A stretch of DNA of 64,000 nucleotides from Manis javanica (taxonomy: Eukaryota; Chordata; Mammalia; Pholidota; Manidae), in contig NC_133165.1 in NCBI RefSeq assembly GCF_040802235.1, positions 19,191,623-19,255,622 on the forward strand. The letters are read 5' to 3'. Under the pieces are notes generated by a model. The model was not told the origin of the DNA. It saw only the letters and a program-made list of their open reading frames with translations, and did not search any database. Shown here in pieces: positions 30,640-43,545 of this stretch; within the stretch, counting starts at the first letter, position 1; the number at the start of each line of letters is the position of its first letter. The position numbers were made by a program, and so were the translations under genes.

Positions 30640-31390
30640 GATGCTTTAAATTATATAGTTAAGGGTTAAATCAAATCCCTTAAATTTATCTTTTGTTTTG
30701 TTTAATAAGCTTTTCCTATCAAAACAAATTTTTTGACCACATAGAATTAACAAAATATGGCAAATTACAAAGGATAAAATAAAATTCCTACATCCCAGTA
30801 TAAGTACTATTAACATTTTCCTGTGTTTTTTTGTCATTAACTTTTCTGTCCATTATATGTACAGATTTTTCTTTACAAAATTGAGATTATAGCATATATA
30901 TGATAAATTATTTTATATTGTTCCATTGTACCTATCAGAGGCATATTATATATTGTTGTGCTTCTTAAACTTAAAATTATATTACAAAATGTTCAAGTAC
31001 AATTAAACCACTTCTTCCAAAATAATCTTCTTACCAACATATATTTATCTATTTATTTATTCCTCTATTGTTGAGCATTTGGGAAGTCTATAATTCTCTA
31101 TTTTTCTGCCCTATAATTCTCTACTTTAAAGTGATGCTTTGATGAATATTCTAGTTCAAACATCTTTGACTATACATTATTTTCATTGAATAGATTCCTA
31201 TAAGGGGAATTACTGAAATCAAGGGCATGAACTTTTAAAGAAATCTCTTAAACCAAGTAGCTCTCAGAAAGAGTGCTTCGATTTATACTTCCATCAGAAT
31301 GTTTAAGAGTGCCTATTGCCCTGCACCCTAATAAGTGTATTGGATATTAACAATTAAAAATTATTCTGGAGGACTCTGAAGTCAACACAG
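30640..31390 (-). mobile_element. Old L1 3' region
   Basis: The order ATTGAGATTATAGCATATATATG, GATTCCTATAAGGGGAATTACTG, ATCAAGGGCATGAAC and TACTTCCATCAGAATG is the reversed L1M ORF2/3' layout. No frame survives. Confidence 0.55.
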
Positions 31391-31799
31391 AGCAGCGAAA
31401 TAGTATAGTTCCCCATACAATGTTATTTTGCCTGAACTGCCATCATTATGGGAAAAGACAATAGTGAAGCCTTTTGGTCTCAAAAGTTAAATTCAGATAA
31501 AATAAAATCTCTTATCTTTATCAAGGTTTTAGCTTTTAGAAGTGTTATATATAGATAAAAAATAGAGTACCAACTTAAATCATACTTACAATGTCTTGCA
31601 ACAGGGCACTTGAGAAAAATGTAAAAAGTATGTACAAGTTCCAATAGGAAGCATGTTTGTTTAGGAAACAAATTGTACAAGTTAATTCCATGTGAAATCA
31701 TGGAAAAATCATTACATCTTATGCTTTAATGTGGGGAAGAAAGAAAATTCTTCCTTTGGTGGCTTGATTATGTTTCACCACTCGTGCCAGATTCTTTGT

Positions 31800-31960
31800 T
31801 ACACACATTATCTCTACTACCCACATACCCTGGCAAGGAAGGTTTTCTGTTCTGATTTTACAGATAGGAAATCATGCTGAGAGAGGTAAGAAACTTGCAG
31901 GCCAGTATCAGAGCTGAGGTTTGTCTGACACACATCATTCCACAGAGCTGGAGTGACTCC
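31800..31960 (-). repeat. MIR SINE
   Basis: TTTTACAGATAGGAAATC, GAGAGAGGTAAGAAACTTG and CAGAGCTGAGGTTTG is the reversed MIR core. Confidence 0.6.
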
Positions 31961-32159
31961 CAGAGAGATTCAATAAGACAGAATGAGAGAAAATGATGGA
32001 ACCCCTGCTTGTGCGTTGGTGACAGCAGAGGCCAGTGGCGCAAAACCATCCATCTCCTTTCTTCCCTGGTGGCCTGCAGTGAAGATGCAAACAAGTTAAC
32101 ACTTTTTGTTACTTCCTAATTTAAATTAATATAAAATTAGTGTTGACTGCTTTTGTTTA

Positions 32160-32250
32160 TTAAACTATAAGGAAAGAACAGATAAGAAAGAAGTAAAAGA
32201 GGTAAAAAGAAAAAAAAAAGAAAGAAAATATGAAGAAAGAAGAGTAAACA
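32160..32250 (+). repeat. Purine-rich (GAAA)-type tract
   Basis: Almost pure A/G stretch just left of the L1 3' end. Confidence 0.6.
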
Positions 32251-32557
32251 CTACCCCTTATAATATTACAAAACAAAAACAAAAACAACTTAGAGGATGT
32301 TCAGGTGTGAAGTATGGACAGGGCAATTTTTTTTGATATTATTAATATATACTTACATGAATAACATTGTGGTTGCTATACTGCCTGCCACATGGCCCCC
32401 CCACCACATTATGTGTGCTAATCATAATGCCCCTTTTTGACCTTATGCCTCCCTTCCCACCCATCCTCCCCAGTCCCTTTCCCTTTGGTAACCGTTAGTC
32501 CATTCTTGGGTTCTGTGAGTCTGCTGCTGTTTTGTTCCTTCAGTGTTTGCTTTGTTC

Positions 32558-35500
32558 TTATGCTCCAGAGATGAGTGAAATCATTTGGTACTTGTCTTTC
32601 TCCACCTGGCTTATTTCACTGAGCATAATACGCTCTAGCTCCATCCAGGTTGTTGCAAATGGTAGGATTGCGTTTCTTCTTATGGATGAATAATATTCCA
32701 TTGGGTATATGTACCACTTCTTTATCCATTCATGTACTGATGGACACTTAGGTTGCTTCCATTTCTTGGCTATTGTAAATAGTACTGTGATAAACATAGG
32801 GGTGCATATGTCCTTCCCAAACTGGGCTGCTGCATTCTTAGGGTAAATTCCTAGGAGTGGAATTCCTGGGTCAAATGGTATTTCAATTTTGAGCTTTTTG
32901 AGGAACCTCCAAACTGCTTTCACAAAGGTTGAACTAATTTACATTCCCACCAGCAGTGTAGTAGGATTCCCCTTTCTCCACATCCTCACCAACACTTGTC
33001 GTTGTTTGTCTTTTGGATTTGGCCATCCTAACTGGTGTGGGTGACATCTCATTGTTGTTTTAATTTGCATTTCTCTGATGCTTACTGATGTGGAGTATCT
33101 TTTCATGTGCCTGTTGGCCATCTGAATTTCTTCTTTGGAGAAGTGTCTGTTCAGATCCTCTGCCCATTTTTTAATTGAGTTATTTGTTTTTTGTTGAGGT
33201 CCAGGAGCTCTTGTATATTTTGGATATCAACCTCTTGTTGGATATGTCATTTATGAATATATTCTCCCATATTATAGGATGCCTTCTTGTTCTATTGATG
33301 CTGTCCTTTGCTGAACAGAAGCTTTTTAGTTTGATATAGTCCCACTTGTTCATTTATGCTTTTGTTTCCCTTGCCCGTGGAGATATGTTCATGAAGAAGT
33401 TGCTCATGTTTATATTCAACAGAGTTTTGTCTGTATTTTCTTCTAAAAGTTTTATGGTTTCATGATTTACATTCAGGTCTTTGATCCATTTTTAGTTTAC
33501 TTTTGTGTATAGAGTTAAACAGTAATCCAGTTTCATTCCCTCACATGTAGCTGTCCAGTTTTGCCAACACCAGTTGTTGAAGAGGCTCTCATTTCCCCAT
33601 TGTATATCCATGGCTCCTTTATCATATATTAATTGACCATATATGCTTCAGTTAATATCTGGACTCTGTAATCTGTTCCATTGGTCTATGGGTCTGTTCT
33701 TGTGCCAGTACTAAATAGTCTTGATTACTGTGCCTTTGTAGTACAACTTGAAGTTGGGACGAGAAATCTTCCCTGCTTTATTCTTCCTTCTCAGGATTGC
33801 TTTGGCTATTCGGGGTCTTTGGTGGTTCCATATGAATTCTAGAAGTATTTGCTCCAGTTGGTTGAAGAATGCTGTCAACATTTTGATAGAGATTGCATTG
33901 AATCTGCAGATTGCTTTAGGCAGGATGGCCATTTTGACAATATTAATTCTTCCTACCAAAGAGTATGGGATGAATTAGTATTTATTAGTGTCCTCTTTAA
34001 TTTATCTTAATAAGAGTGTCTTGTAGTTTTCAGGGTATAGGTTTTTCACTTCCTTGGTTAGCTTTATTTCTTGGTCTTTTATTCTTTTTGATGCAATTGT
34101 GAATGGAATTGTTTTCTTGATTTCTCTTTCTGCTAGTTCTTGTTAGTGTATAGGAATGCAACAGATTTTTGTGTATTAATTTTGTATCCTGCAACTTTGC
34201 TGAATTCAGATATTAGAGCTAGTAGTTTTGGAGTGGATTCTTTAGGGTTTTTTATGTACAATATCATGTCATTTGCAAATAGTGACAGTTTAACTTCTTT
34301 ACCAATCTGGATTCCTTGCATTTCTTTGTGTTGTCTGATTGCCACGGCTGGGACCTCCAGTACTATGTTGAATAAAAGTGGGGAAAGAGAGCATCCTTCT
34401 CGTATTCCCAATCTTAAAAAAAAGCTTTCAGCCTCTCACTGTTATGTATAATGTTGGCTGTGGGTTTGTCATATATGGCCTTTATTATGTTGAGATACTT
34501 GCCCTCTATACCTATTTTGTTGAGGGTTTTTATCATGAATGGATGTTGAATTTTGTCAAATGCTTTTTCAGCATCTATGGAGATGAACATGTGGTTGTTG
34601 TCCCTCTTTTTGTTGATGTGGTGGATGATGTTGATGGATTATTGAAATGTTGTACCATCCTTGCATCCCTGGAATAAATCCTCCTTGATCATGATGGATG
34701 ACTTTTTTTATGTATTTTTGAATTTGGTTTGCTAATATTTTGTTGAGTATTTTTGCATCTGTGTTCATCAGGCATATTGGTCTGTAATTTTCTTTTTTTG
34801 GTGCGGTCTTTGCCTGGTTTTGGTATAAGCGTGATGCTGGCCTCATAGAATGAGTTTGGAAGTATTCCCACTTCTGCTCTTTGGAAAAGTTTAAGGAGGA
34901 TGGATATTAGGTCTTCACTAAATGTTTGATAAAATTCAGCAGTGAAGCCACTTGGTCCAGGTTTTTTGTTCTTAGGTAGGTTTTTGATTACCAGTTCTAT
35001 TTCATTGCTGGTAATTGGTCTGTTCAGATTTTCTGTTTCTTTCTAGGTCAACATTGTAAGGTTCTATTTTTCTAGAAAGTTGTCCATTTCTTCTTGGTTA
35101 TCCAGTTTTTTAGCATATAATTTTTCATAGTATTCTCTAATAATTCTTTGTATTTCTTTGGTGTCCATAGTGAGTTTTCCTTTCTCATTACTGATTCTGT
35201 TTATGTGAGTAGACTCTCTTTTTTTCTTGATAAGTCTGGCTAGGGATTTATCTATTTTGTTTATTTTCTCAAAGAACCAGCTCTTGCTTTCATTGATTCT
35301 TCCTATTGTTTTATTCTTCTCAATTTTATTTATTTTTGCTCTAATCTTTATTATGTCCCTCCTTCTACTGACTTTGGGCCTCATTGTTCTTCTTTTTCTA
35401 GTTTTGTTAATTATTAGTTTAGACTGCTCATATGGGATTGATCTTCTTTGCTGAGGTAGGCCTGTTTTGCAATATACTTTCATCTCAGCACGGCTTTCAC

Positions 35501-36320
35501 TGCATCCCACAGATTTTGCAGTGTTGAATTATTGTTGTCATTTGTCTCCATATATTGTTTGATCTCTGTTTTTATTTGGTCATTGATCCATTGGTTATTT
35601 AGGAGCATGTTGTGAAGCCTCCATGTGTTTGTGCGATTTTTCATTTTCTTCATGTAATTTATTTCTACTTTCATACCTTCGTGGTCTGAGAAACTGGTTG
35701 GTACAATTTCAATCATTTTGAATTTACTGAGGCTCTTTTTGTGGCCTAGTATATGATCTATTCTTGAAAACATTCCATGTGCACTTGAGAAGAATGTGTA
35801 TTCTGCTGTTTTGGGGTATAGAGTTCTGTAGATGTCTGTTAAGTCCATCTGTTTTAATGTGTTGTTCAGTGCCTCTGTTTCCTTACTTATTTTCTGCTTC
35901 GTTAATCTGTCCTTCAGAGTGAGTGGAGTGTTGAAGTCTCATAGAATGAATGCATTGCATTCTATTTCCCCTTTTAATTCTGTTAATATTTGTTTCACAT
36001 ATGTAGGTGCTCCTGTGTTGCATGCATATTTATAATGGTTACATCTTCTTGTAGGATCTACCCCTTTACCATTATGTAATGTCCTTCTTTGTCTCTTGTG
36101 ACTTTCTTTGTTTTGAAGTCTATTTTGTCTGATACAAGTACTGCAACACCTGCTTTTTTTTCCCTATTAGTTGCATGAAACATCTTTTTCCATCCCTTCA
36201 CTTTTAGTCTGAATATCTTTGGGTTTAAAGTGAGTCTCTCATAGGCAGCATATAGATGGATCTTGTTTTTTTTATCCATTCAGTGACTCTGTGTCTTCTG
36301 ATTGGTGCATTCAGACCATT
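32558..36320 (-). pseudogene. L1 ORF2 (endonuclease-reverse transcriptase), broken
   Basis: Fragments in several frames cover endonuclease (36058-36279, GVAVLVSDKI; 35480-35848, ending in the EINYMKKMKNRTNTW region), reverse transcriptase (34133-34846) and the C-terminus (32558-32923, KIEIPFDPGIPLLGIYPKN). The catalytic FADD box reads FAND near 34267-34279, so the first catalytic aspartate is lost. At least eight frame breaks are seen. Confidence 0.85.
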
Positions 36321-36699
36321 TACATTTAGGGTGATCAGCGATAGGTATGTACTTATATACATTGCAGGCTTTACATTCGTGGTTACCAAAGGCTCAAGGT
36401 TAACTTCCTTACTCTCTAAGAATCTAACTTAACTCACTTAATATGCTATTACAAACACAATCTAATGGTTCTTTTTTTCTTCTACTTTTTCTTCCTCCTC
36501 CATTCTTTATATATTAAGTATCATATTCTTTACTCTTTGTCTTTCTCTTGATTGTCTTTGTGAATAGTTAATTTAATTTTACATTTGCTTAGTGATTAGC
36601 TGTTCTACTATGTTTAGTGTGGTTTTATTACCTCTGGTGACAGCTATTATACCTTAGGAACACTTCCATCTATAGCAGTCCCTCCAAAATACACTGTAG

Positions 36700-37345
36700 A
36701 GATGGTTTTGGGAGGTAAATTCTCTCAGGTTTTGTTTATCTGGAAATTTTTAAATCCCTCCTTCAAATTTAAATGATAATCTTACTGGATAAAGTACTCT
36801 TGGTTCGAGGCCCTTCTGCTTCATTGCATTAAATACATCATGCCACTCCCGCTCTGGCCTGTAAGGTTTCCTGTTGAGAAGTCTCGTGATAGCCTGATGG
36901 GCTTTCCTTTGTATGTGATCTTATTTCTCTCTCTGGCTGCTTTTAATAGCCTGTCCTTACCTTGGTCTTTGCCATTTTAATTACTGTATGTCTTGGTGTT
37001 GTCTTCCTTGGGTTGCTTGTGTTGCGAAGCTCTGTGCACCTCCATGACCTGAGAGACTATCTCCTTCCCCAGATTGGGTAAGTTTTCAGCATTTATCTCC
37101 TCAAAGACACTTTCTATCCCTTTCTCTCTCTCTTCTTCTTCTTCTGGTATTCCTAAATTGAGAAAATTGTTCCATTTCAACTGGTCACACATTTCTCTTA
37201 ATATTCTTTCATTCTTAGAGATCCTTTTTCCTCTCTGTGCTTCAGCTTCTTTGTATTCCTCTTTTCTAGTTTCTGTTTCATTTGTTGTCTCCTCCACTGT
37301 ATCCAACCTGCTTTTAATACCCTCCATCATGTTCTTCAATGATTG
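36700..37345 (-). pseudogene. L1 ORF1 (RNA-binding chaperone), broken
   Basis: The 120-codon frame 36977-37339 has the coiled coil (MEGIKSRLDTVEETTNETET) and the central region with NLGIPEEEEE. C-terminal-domain sequence continues in broken frames to about 36700. Confidence 0.8.
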
Positions 37346-38470
37346 GATCTTTGACCAGAATTCATTCCTGAGTTCTTAAATATTTTTCTGTACCTCCATG
37401 AGCATGTTAATGATTTTTATTTTGAAATCCATTAGGAGCATTTAAATCTTTCTCAGGAGTTGTATTCATAATTTTACTTTGAACCAGGTTCCTTTGGTGT
37501 TTCACATTTGTGTATGTTGCCCTCTAGTGCCCAGAGGCTCTACTCTTTGGCACTGTTCTGCCCCTGCAGCAATTTCGGGGGTCAGAGGGGGGTGGTATTG
37601 GTGCCTGTGGGGAGGAAATAGCTGTTTCCTGCTTCCCAGCTGCTATGCCTGTCTCCACTGTGAGAACCAGTGGGCTGAGCACACAGGTATAAGCCTTTAT
37701 GCTTTTCATTTGTAGTTGCTGTGGATGGTGCTTCCCTCTGGCTGGCCTAACACCAGGGTAGGGTTTGCCAGTTTGCAAGCCAGGTGGGGCTGGCTGGGAG
37801 AAAGTCACAGTAGGCTGCGTATCATGGAGGGGGTCCTTGGAGCTGTGAAGTCAGCCAGGGAGCTGGAGCACCTAAAGATCCTGAAAGCTCCCAACCCTGC
37901 TTGGCAGTGTGCACCTGGACAATTTTGTCTACCTGTCCTTTCTCCTGAGGAGTAAGCTCTGTGCAATCCTTGCTCCTTTAGCATCCCTCTTGCTGTTAGG
38001 AAGTCTCTCATACTGTCTGTCTTTCTTTTGTCACAGAGCAGCAGGATATGGATCCCTGCTTTCTACCAAGCGGCTGAAATCTCAGTCTCTCCAGGATTTC
38101 TGCCTGTCTTAGCTTTCCAATCCCCTAATCACGAGAGTACCATGCAAGCACCATGAAATGTAGGTTTGTGCTCCCAGAGCAGATCTCTGGAGTTAGGTAT
38201 TCAGCAGTCCCAGACCTCCACTCCCTCCCCGTCCCAATTCTCTTCCTCCCGCCAGTGAGCTGGGATGGGGTAAGGGCTTGGGTCCCCGCCGGGCCATGGC
38301 TTTATTACCCTGTTCCATGAGGTTTATTCTTTTCTCCCGGTGTATGCAGTCTGGTGCAGTTCTCTTTCCTGGTGCTCTTTCAGGATTAGTTATATTAACT
38401 GTATTTTCATATTATATGAGGTTTTAGGAGGAAGCCTTTGTCTCACCTCTCATGCCGTCATCTTTAATCC
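37346..38470 (-). promoter_or_regulatory. L1 5' UTR
   Basis: GC-richer sequence upstream of ORF1 ending at the likely element start near ATGACGGCATGAGAGG (minus). Parts match 47950-48300 of the ORF2-less L1. Open frames in it are incidental. Confidence 0.6.
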
Positions 38471-39085
38471 TTATGACTGTCTGTGCTATTCTTCTTAATT
38501 AAAATAAATTTTTTGTCAGACTCTGAAGTTGAAGTCATCAAGGTTGTAACTGGATATTCATGAATGGTAGTCATGTGTTCCAAGTAGAAAGAGACAGCAA
38601 AACACTCAAAATCTGGCATCTTAAACCAGCTACTTACTAAAGCCACAGCAGACACTTGGGGCCACAGAGTCATTCAATATTCCTCTCTGGATCTGTGCTC
38701 CTAAACTCCAGTGGATGTTGGTGCTTAGGTTGAATCAAGATTATTTGTTTTTCCTGGATTGGAGGAAGGCCTGGATACCTTGCAAGACGCCTGCTTTCCC
38801 ATGGGAGAATACCAGAATATTCTTTCCACAGCAGTGAGAGTGATCCATATATTAGTGGGAGAGGATGGCTACCTCGTGCCCAGTTTATGGCAGTAGTCAC
38901 ATTGAGTTCCATGAGATACATGTCACAGAAACTCCAATATGGGATCCAAGAAGAGCAGAATACAAAAAAAGAAATACAAAAAGAAAAGGAAAATGCAAAG
39001 GAGGAAAAGACATTACTGCAAGGACATTTTTTCTCATAGGATTCTGAATGATAGCTAAACTAATCAGTAAACACTATGGGGACAT
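38471..39085. other. Unassigned sequence
   Basis: An A-rich stretch at 38960-39010 looks like part of a decayed tail. No gene recognised. Confidence 0.4.
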
Positions 39086-39089
39086 TATT

Positions 39090-39290
39090 GTGAGAGATTT
39101 TTATATATTACCTCTTTAATCTTTCAAAACTGAAGTAGGATTATTATCCTCATTTAATGGGCAAGGAAACTTAGGCATACAGAAGTTCAATAAGAGGCCT
39201 AAAGCCATGCAGGCAGTGAGCTACAGAGATTTAAAACTCAGGCTGATTGATTCCAGACTACATGATATTAAATATATTCTACCAATTACA
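39090..39290 (-). repeat. MIR SINE
   Basis: ATTATTATCCTCATTTAATGG, CAAGGAAACTTAGGCATAC and AAACTCAGGCTGATTGATTCC follow the reversed MIR core. Confidence 0.65.
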
Positions 39291-39545
39291 CCCCTAGCTA
39301 AAACCTGTATCAATATTGGTAATGGTTTGTATTGAAGGGCTAGCTAATGGTGGAATATCTTTTTATCCCCACAGTAGTTTTTGTGAGGGAGCCTTTAGGT
39401 TAGACCTAGTTTGAAGTGTGCCTCTGTCACTAAAAAGTGGTTTACAGACCCCTGTTATATTGGTTAAGGCCACACTAGTGTTCACAACAAATGTCAAAAT
39501 ATAAATAGCTCACCACACAATAGAAATTTCTTTCACATATACACC

Positions 39546-40390
39546 TGTTAGGCAGGATAATAGATGTGAAGTGGGCTGGAAAGAGAAAAAGGCCAGGGAA
39601 AGTCCACTAAAAAGATCCAAAGTTAATCAATTAAAGCTAAAAAAGTCAGGAGCAACTTGGCCTGCAATGTTTGGACTATGCCCCAGATAAAGGAGGGGTA
39701 CCTTAGCATAGCCCATGTCTTTATTGTGTTAATCATGCAGGCCCAGCTATTTTTTACCTTTACCTGTATGTTGTTTTTTTTTCTCCTTTAGCCCTAATCA
39801 AGTAGTTTGCAACTGAGGCAACTAATTTAGCATGCAGGCCCAGCTGTGAGCAACATAGTAAATGGCAGGAAGGATTCACATCTCATTTTCATACCCAGAA
39901 AGTTGAGAAGTAATATTCTTAACTTACTCTTTAGCAAACAGACAATAACTCAGCCCACCTTGGTGGCTGGGCAGGCAGCCTTGTTTGATATGCTCCCAAA
40001 CCAAGATGCTAGTATCCCAGGGAGAAATCAGAGCAGGAAGTTCCTTGTGTTAAATTAATTCTAAATATTCAAAGACCACTTAACAAGTCCACACCCCTAG
40101 TCTTTAGTCTCATTCCTGAAGAATCCTTAAAAGGGGGAACCCACAACCTTTTGTGGCGCACCTTTCTCTGAGGTTGCCCGCACTTTCTAAGTGCATAACC
40201 TTTTAATATCAAACTCTCTGTCTCCAACCTTTCAGGGAGCCTCTCCCAGATGAGGTTGCCTACTGCACTTTTTCTCTAAGTAACTTTAAATAAAACTTTT
40301 ACTCTGCTTCACTACTGTGTCCCTGCCCTTCAGTTATTTGTGACAGTGAGGACAAGGACTGAGGAAAATACACAATGCTCTCCCAACACA
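39546..40390 (+). repeat. Class I ERV LTR-like element
   Basis: Starts TGTTAGGCAGGATAATAG. Near the 3' side CCTTAAAAGGGGG (TATA-like) is followed by TAAATAAAACTTTTACTCTGC (AATAAA in R) and a TGTGTCCCTGCC U5-like end. The end at about 40390 is uncertain and no target duplication was found. Confidence 0.5.
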
Positions 40391-41235
40391 TCAAGTCCAA
40401 AATGAGTGTTTCTACTGGCAGATGGCTCTCCTCTAAGAGCCAGGCCATCTTGAGGCTTCTTCATTTCAACTCATGACTTCCAAGACTGCCATATTTATCC
40501 CTATCACACTTGCATGTGGGAGGGTCTGTGGACCAGTTCTGGTGGTGGCATACATGACTTCAACTCACATCCCATTGGCCAGCACTCAGGCACCGAGCTG
40601 GAGCTAACTGCACGGAGACTGGGAAATGTCTCGCTAAATGCCCAGCTAGCCAGTCTGCTGCAAATGAGCTCATTCATGGCATGATTTCTCCCAATTTACT
40701 TTCAAAAGGAAACGAGAACTTTTATTTGGGGGCTTACCTTGCTTTCTCGCTCATGTGAAATTGACATTTAGGTCAGATAGCCTGCATGGCTCTTCCTTTC
40801 ACATTCAGTTTGTTGATGGGGAAGAAGTTGTACTTTTATGTTCTTTTCTTGAGGTCTTTAAAGTAAAGAGCTCTTCTCTGATAACATTGTCCATAACTTC
40901 CTTTTCATTACATCATAGAGAAAGTTGGAAAGCTTTCATATTCATGAAGATTCCTTTAAACTTTAATTGATAAAACATTTACAATCTTGTTGTGTGTAAT
41001 TTACTGATGCCTAAAATGTTATGCCCTGTTATGGGCAAATATATAACAATGCTACTTTCACCTATGGTGATTTACATATTAATGAAGAAGACTAAATGCT
41101 AACAATACTCAAATTTTTATATCCTTAGAGAAAACTCATTAGATTTTGCTTAAATTTTCAGGAACATCCCTTTATTTTCTCCAAGTTCCAAACATTCCCC
41201 TCTTGGAACACACATTTTAACTTTGTTCTTCACTA
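40391..41235. other. Unassigned sequence
   Basis: No gene or named repeat seen. Confidence 0.4.
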
Positions 41236-41239
41236 ACAA

Positions 41240-42055
41240 TTCTGCCTCCAATTCCAGTATGTGGGAGTTTTCTCAACACCATCAAGCAATTCCTGTTACC
41301 AGTGGGGTATCCTACAATTCAGCTCGATTCTGATACTATCTTCCAGGCAATACCATCAGATACCACAGGGTAGGGTTTCAGTCCCACAGGACTGCCCTTC
41401 CCCTCGCTCCAGACATCAATCACAAGTCCCAGTTGCCAGCTCTGCTTCTGACCAACCAGCTTCACATTGGAGGCTTCAATGATCCTCTCCTTGAGTTCCA
41501 TTAATTTTCTAGAGAGGCTCACAGAACTCAGAGAAACATATTACTCATTAGATTGCTGGTTTATTGTAAAAGGATTTAACTCCAGCACAGCCAGATGGGA
41601 GCCATGCACGAGGCAGCGCATGGAGAGAGTGCTCGGAGTCTCGCATCCTCTGATCGAGCCGCACTGCCTGGATCTCCACGTGCTCACCCGCCCTGGAAAC
41701 TCCTCACACCCTCTTCTTTGGGGGTTTTCTGGAAGCTACATTGCATTGGCACGATTGATTAAATCATTGTCCATTGATGACTGAAATCAATCTCCAGCTC
41801 CTCTCCTCACCCAAGAGTCTGAGGGTGGGGTTAGGAGCAGAGGTGGGGAGACAGAAAGTGCTGACCCCCTACTCACGTGCCTGGTTCACCTGGAAACCAG
41901 TCACCGTTCTGGTCACCTAGAGGTTCTCCAAAAGCCACCTCATTACTGTAACAAAAGCTCCCAGCTGGGACATTCCAAGGGGTTCCGGAGCTCTGCACTA
42001 TAAATGGGGACAAAGATTGAATATACATTTCTTATTGTAAATTACAATATATTAT
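41240..42055 (-). repeat. Ancient LTR-like repeat (ERVL/MaLR type, unnamed)
   Basis: Blocks CTAGAGAGGCTCACAGAACTC, TTGCTGGTTTATTGTAAAAGG, GATTGATTAAATCATTG and TTCTTATTGTAAATTACAATAT are those of a widespread mammalian LTR. AATAAA (ACAATAAACC) reads on the minus strand, which sets the strand call. The 105-codon frame inside (41467-41784) is a by-product. Confidence 0.5.
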
Positions 42056-42059
42056 AGCT

Positions 42060-42530
42060 CCAAGAGTAAGGGGGTCCCTTCCTGGGACAAGTTCCCTATG
42101 AATCTGGTGAAACCTAAGTAAGACAAGGGGAAGGACAGGTTGAGTGTAGGGGTCTTATTTCTCACAGCTTCCTCGGGTTTGCCAGCCGGGCTGGGCACCG
42201 CCTTCCCCAGGCCTGCAGCATGCACTCTGACCCCCTCCCACTTCCGGGGCAACTCCATGGCCTGGTGACTGGCAAACACCAGACCAATTAGGTATCAGGA
42301 ACAGAGGGGAGGAGAGAATGGCCGTTTTCTCTCCACCCTTTGCCCCAAATGGACCAAAGGTTCTGCTGTGGTAAACACCCATTGGTATGTAAATGGACTA
42401 AGGCCAGGTGGGAAATTCTGGAAATTCTGGGTGAAAACTTCCATTTATCCCACACATATTCACCTATTAGACAAACTACAATAAAAGATTTTACTTGACA
42501 AAAAGGCAATGTCTGTTCTAACCTCCCAGC
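42060..42530 (-). repeat. Unnamed LTR-like repeat, member 3
   Basis: The minus strand repeats the member 1/2 blocks: CCAGAATTTCCCACCTGGCC, a CATACCAATGGGTGTTTACC block and GGTGGAGAGAAAA. It is the most diverged of the three. Confidence 0.45.
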
Positions 42531-43245
42531 CCCAAGCAGGTCTTCCTCTCCGGCTCCTCTGTAGGCTGCACCTGCATTCATCTCGATATACTTAATGCAT
42601 TCCTCTTGCCTCACCTTCTGGCTCTTTATGCGCGCGCCTTATCTCTCTCACTGCCCTCTTGTTACTTCTTTTAAGGACAAGGACCTTGTCTAATTCTTTC
42701 TCTGTAGTGCTTTTCATACAGTAAGAGCACAATACAAAAAGTGATTTAAACTCATTTCTTATTTTAGCCACAAATGTTTCTGAAAACATCAAATTAAGTG
42801 AAAACATTTTCTCTTAGCACTGCCAAAATATCCATTCATCCAACAACGATAACAACAATGAAAATTCATAATCCAGTGAGTAGCAAGTCATAAAGAAACC
42901 ATTACAGTGCCAAGAGATTAAGCATATTTGTGAATAAAGTATGAAGGTAGGAGTAAAGAATGATTAACTCATCTTTGAAAAGTCAAAGACAGTGGGACAA
43001 AGGAATTGACACTTAAGATTTTATGTTGAAGTGACAGGGAAAGATTTCCAAGCAGAGAAAACAACAGAAGAAAAGGCAAGGGACTGTGCCTTGGAGGCTT
43101 CTCCTTTGTCTTCAATATTTCAGCCAAGAAACACTGAGTGGCATTTCGCTGGGTAAAATAAAAAAAAAAAAACAATTAGAAAAGCATGGATTTATTCTTG
43201 AAATGCTAAAAATCTGCTTAAGGATATCTAATCCACATGGGAAAT
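42531..43245. other. Unassigned sequence
   Basis: A12-type run at 43150-43160; otherwise nothing recognised. Confidence 0.4.
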
Positions 43246-43249
43246 CATC

Positions 43250-43545
43250 CATTCCCACCAAATCCTCATGTTCCACATTTATTGTGTCCCCGCATATGTA
43301 ACCGGGTGTGGGTTGTCTGGAGATGAAAAATCTGATCAGCAGCTGAAAGATTTACCACATCTAGAACATTCCTTCTCTCTTTTTCCAGCATGAATTCTCT
43401 GATGTCATGTAAAATATGAACTGGAATCAAAGGTTTTCCCATACTCCAAAAAATATTACATTCATAATATTTTACTCCTGTATGATTTCCATAATTAAGA
43501 CCTGATTTTTGACTGAAAGATTTTTCCACTCTTGTTATATGAATG
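43250..43545 (-). pseudogene. C2H2 zinc-finger gene fragment, decayed
   Basis: The minus strand first reads VEKSFSQKSGL then HTGVKYYECN, a C2H2 finger with the inter-finger linker. After a frameshift, the next frame gives YGKTFDSSSYFT, stop, HQRIHAGK and ECSRCGKSFSC, i.e. two more finger parts with H-x-G-K linkers. Further stops follow. Host KRAB-type zinc-finger genes are the likely source; no intron trace or poly(A) tail is visible, so processed versus duplicated origin is open. No function is possible. Confidence 0.65.

Larger units (their letters stand above)
32325..38470 (-). mobile_element. Near full-length L1 LINE, inactive
   Basis: Read on the minus strand, a 5' UTR (38470 to about 37350), ORF1 (about 37345-36700), inter-ORF sequence, ORF2 (about 36320-32560) and a 3' UTR ending in a short A run (32329-32336 as T) are all present, about 6.1 kb. 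Its 5' UTR shares blocks with the ORF2-less element at 47824. Both ORFs carry stops and frameshifts. I could not find convincing target duplications. Confidence 0.85.

Noticed and set aside
32325-38470. Functional L1
   Set aside because: Multiple stops and frameshifts, and the reverse-transcriptase catalytic box is altered.
41467-41784. 105-codon frame as a host gene
   Set aside because: It lies wholly in an ancient LTR-like repeat.
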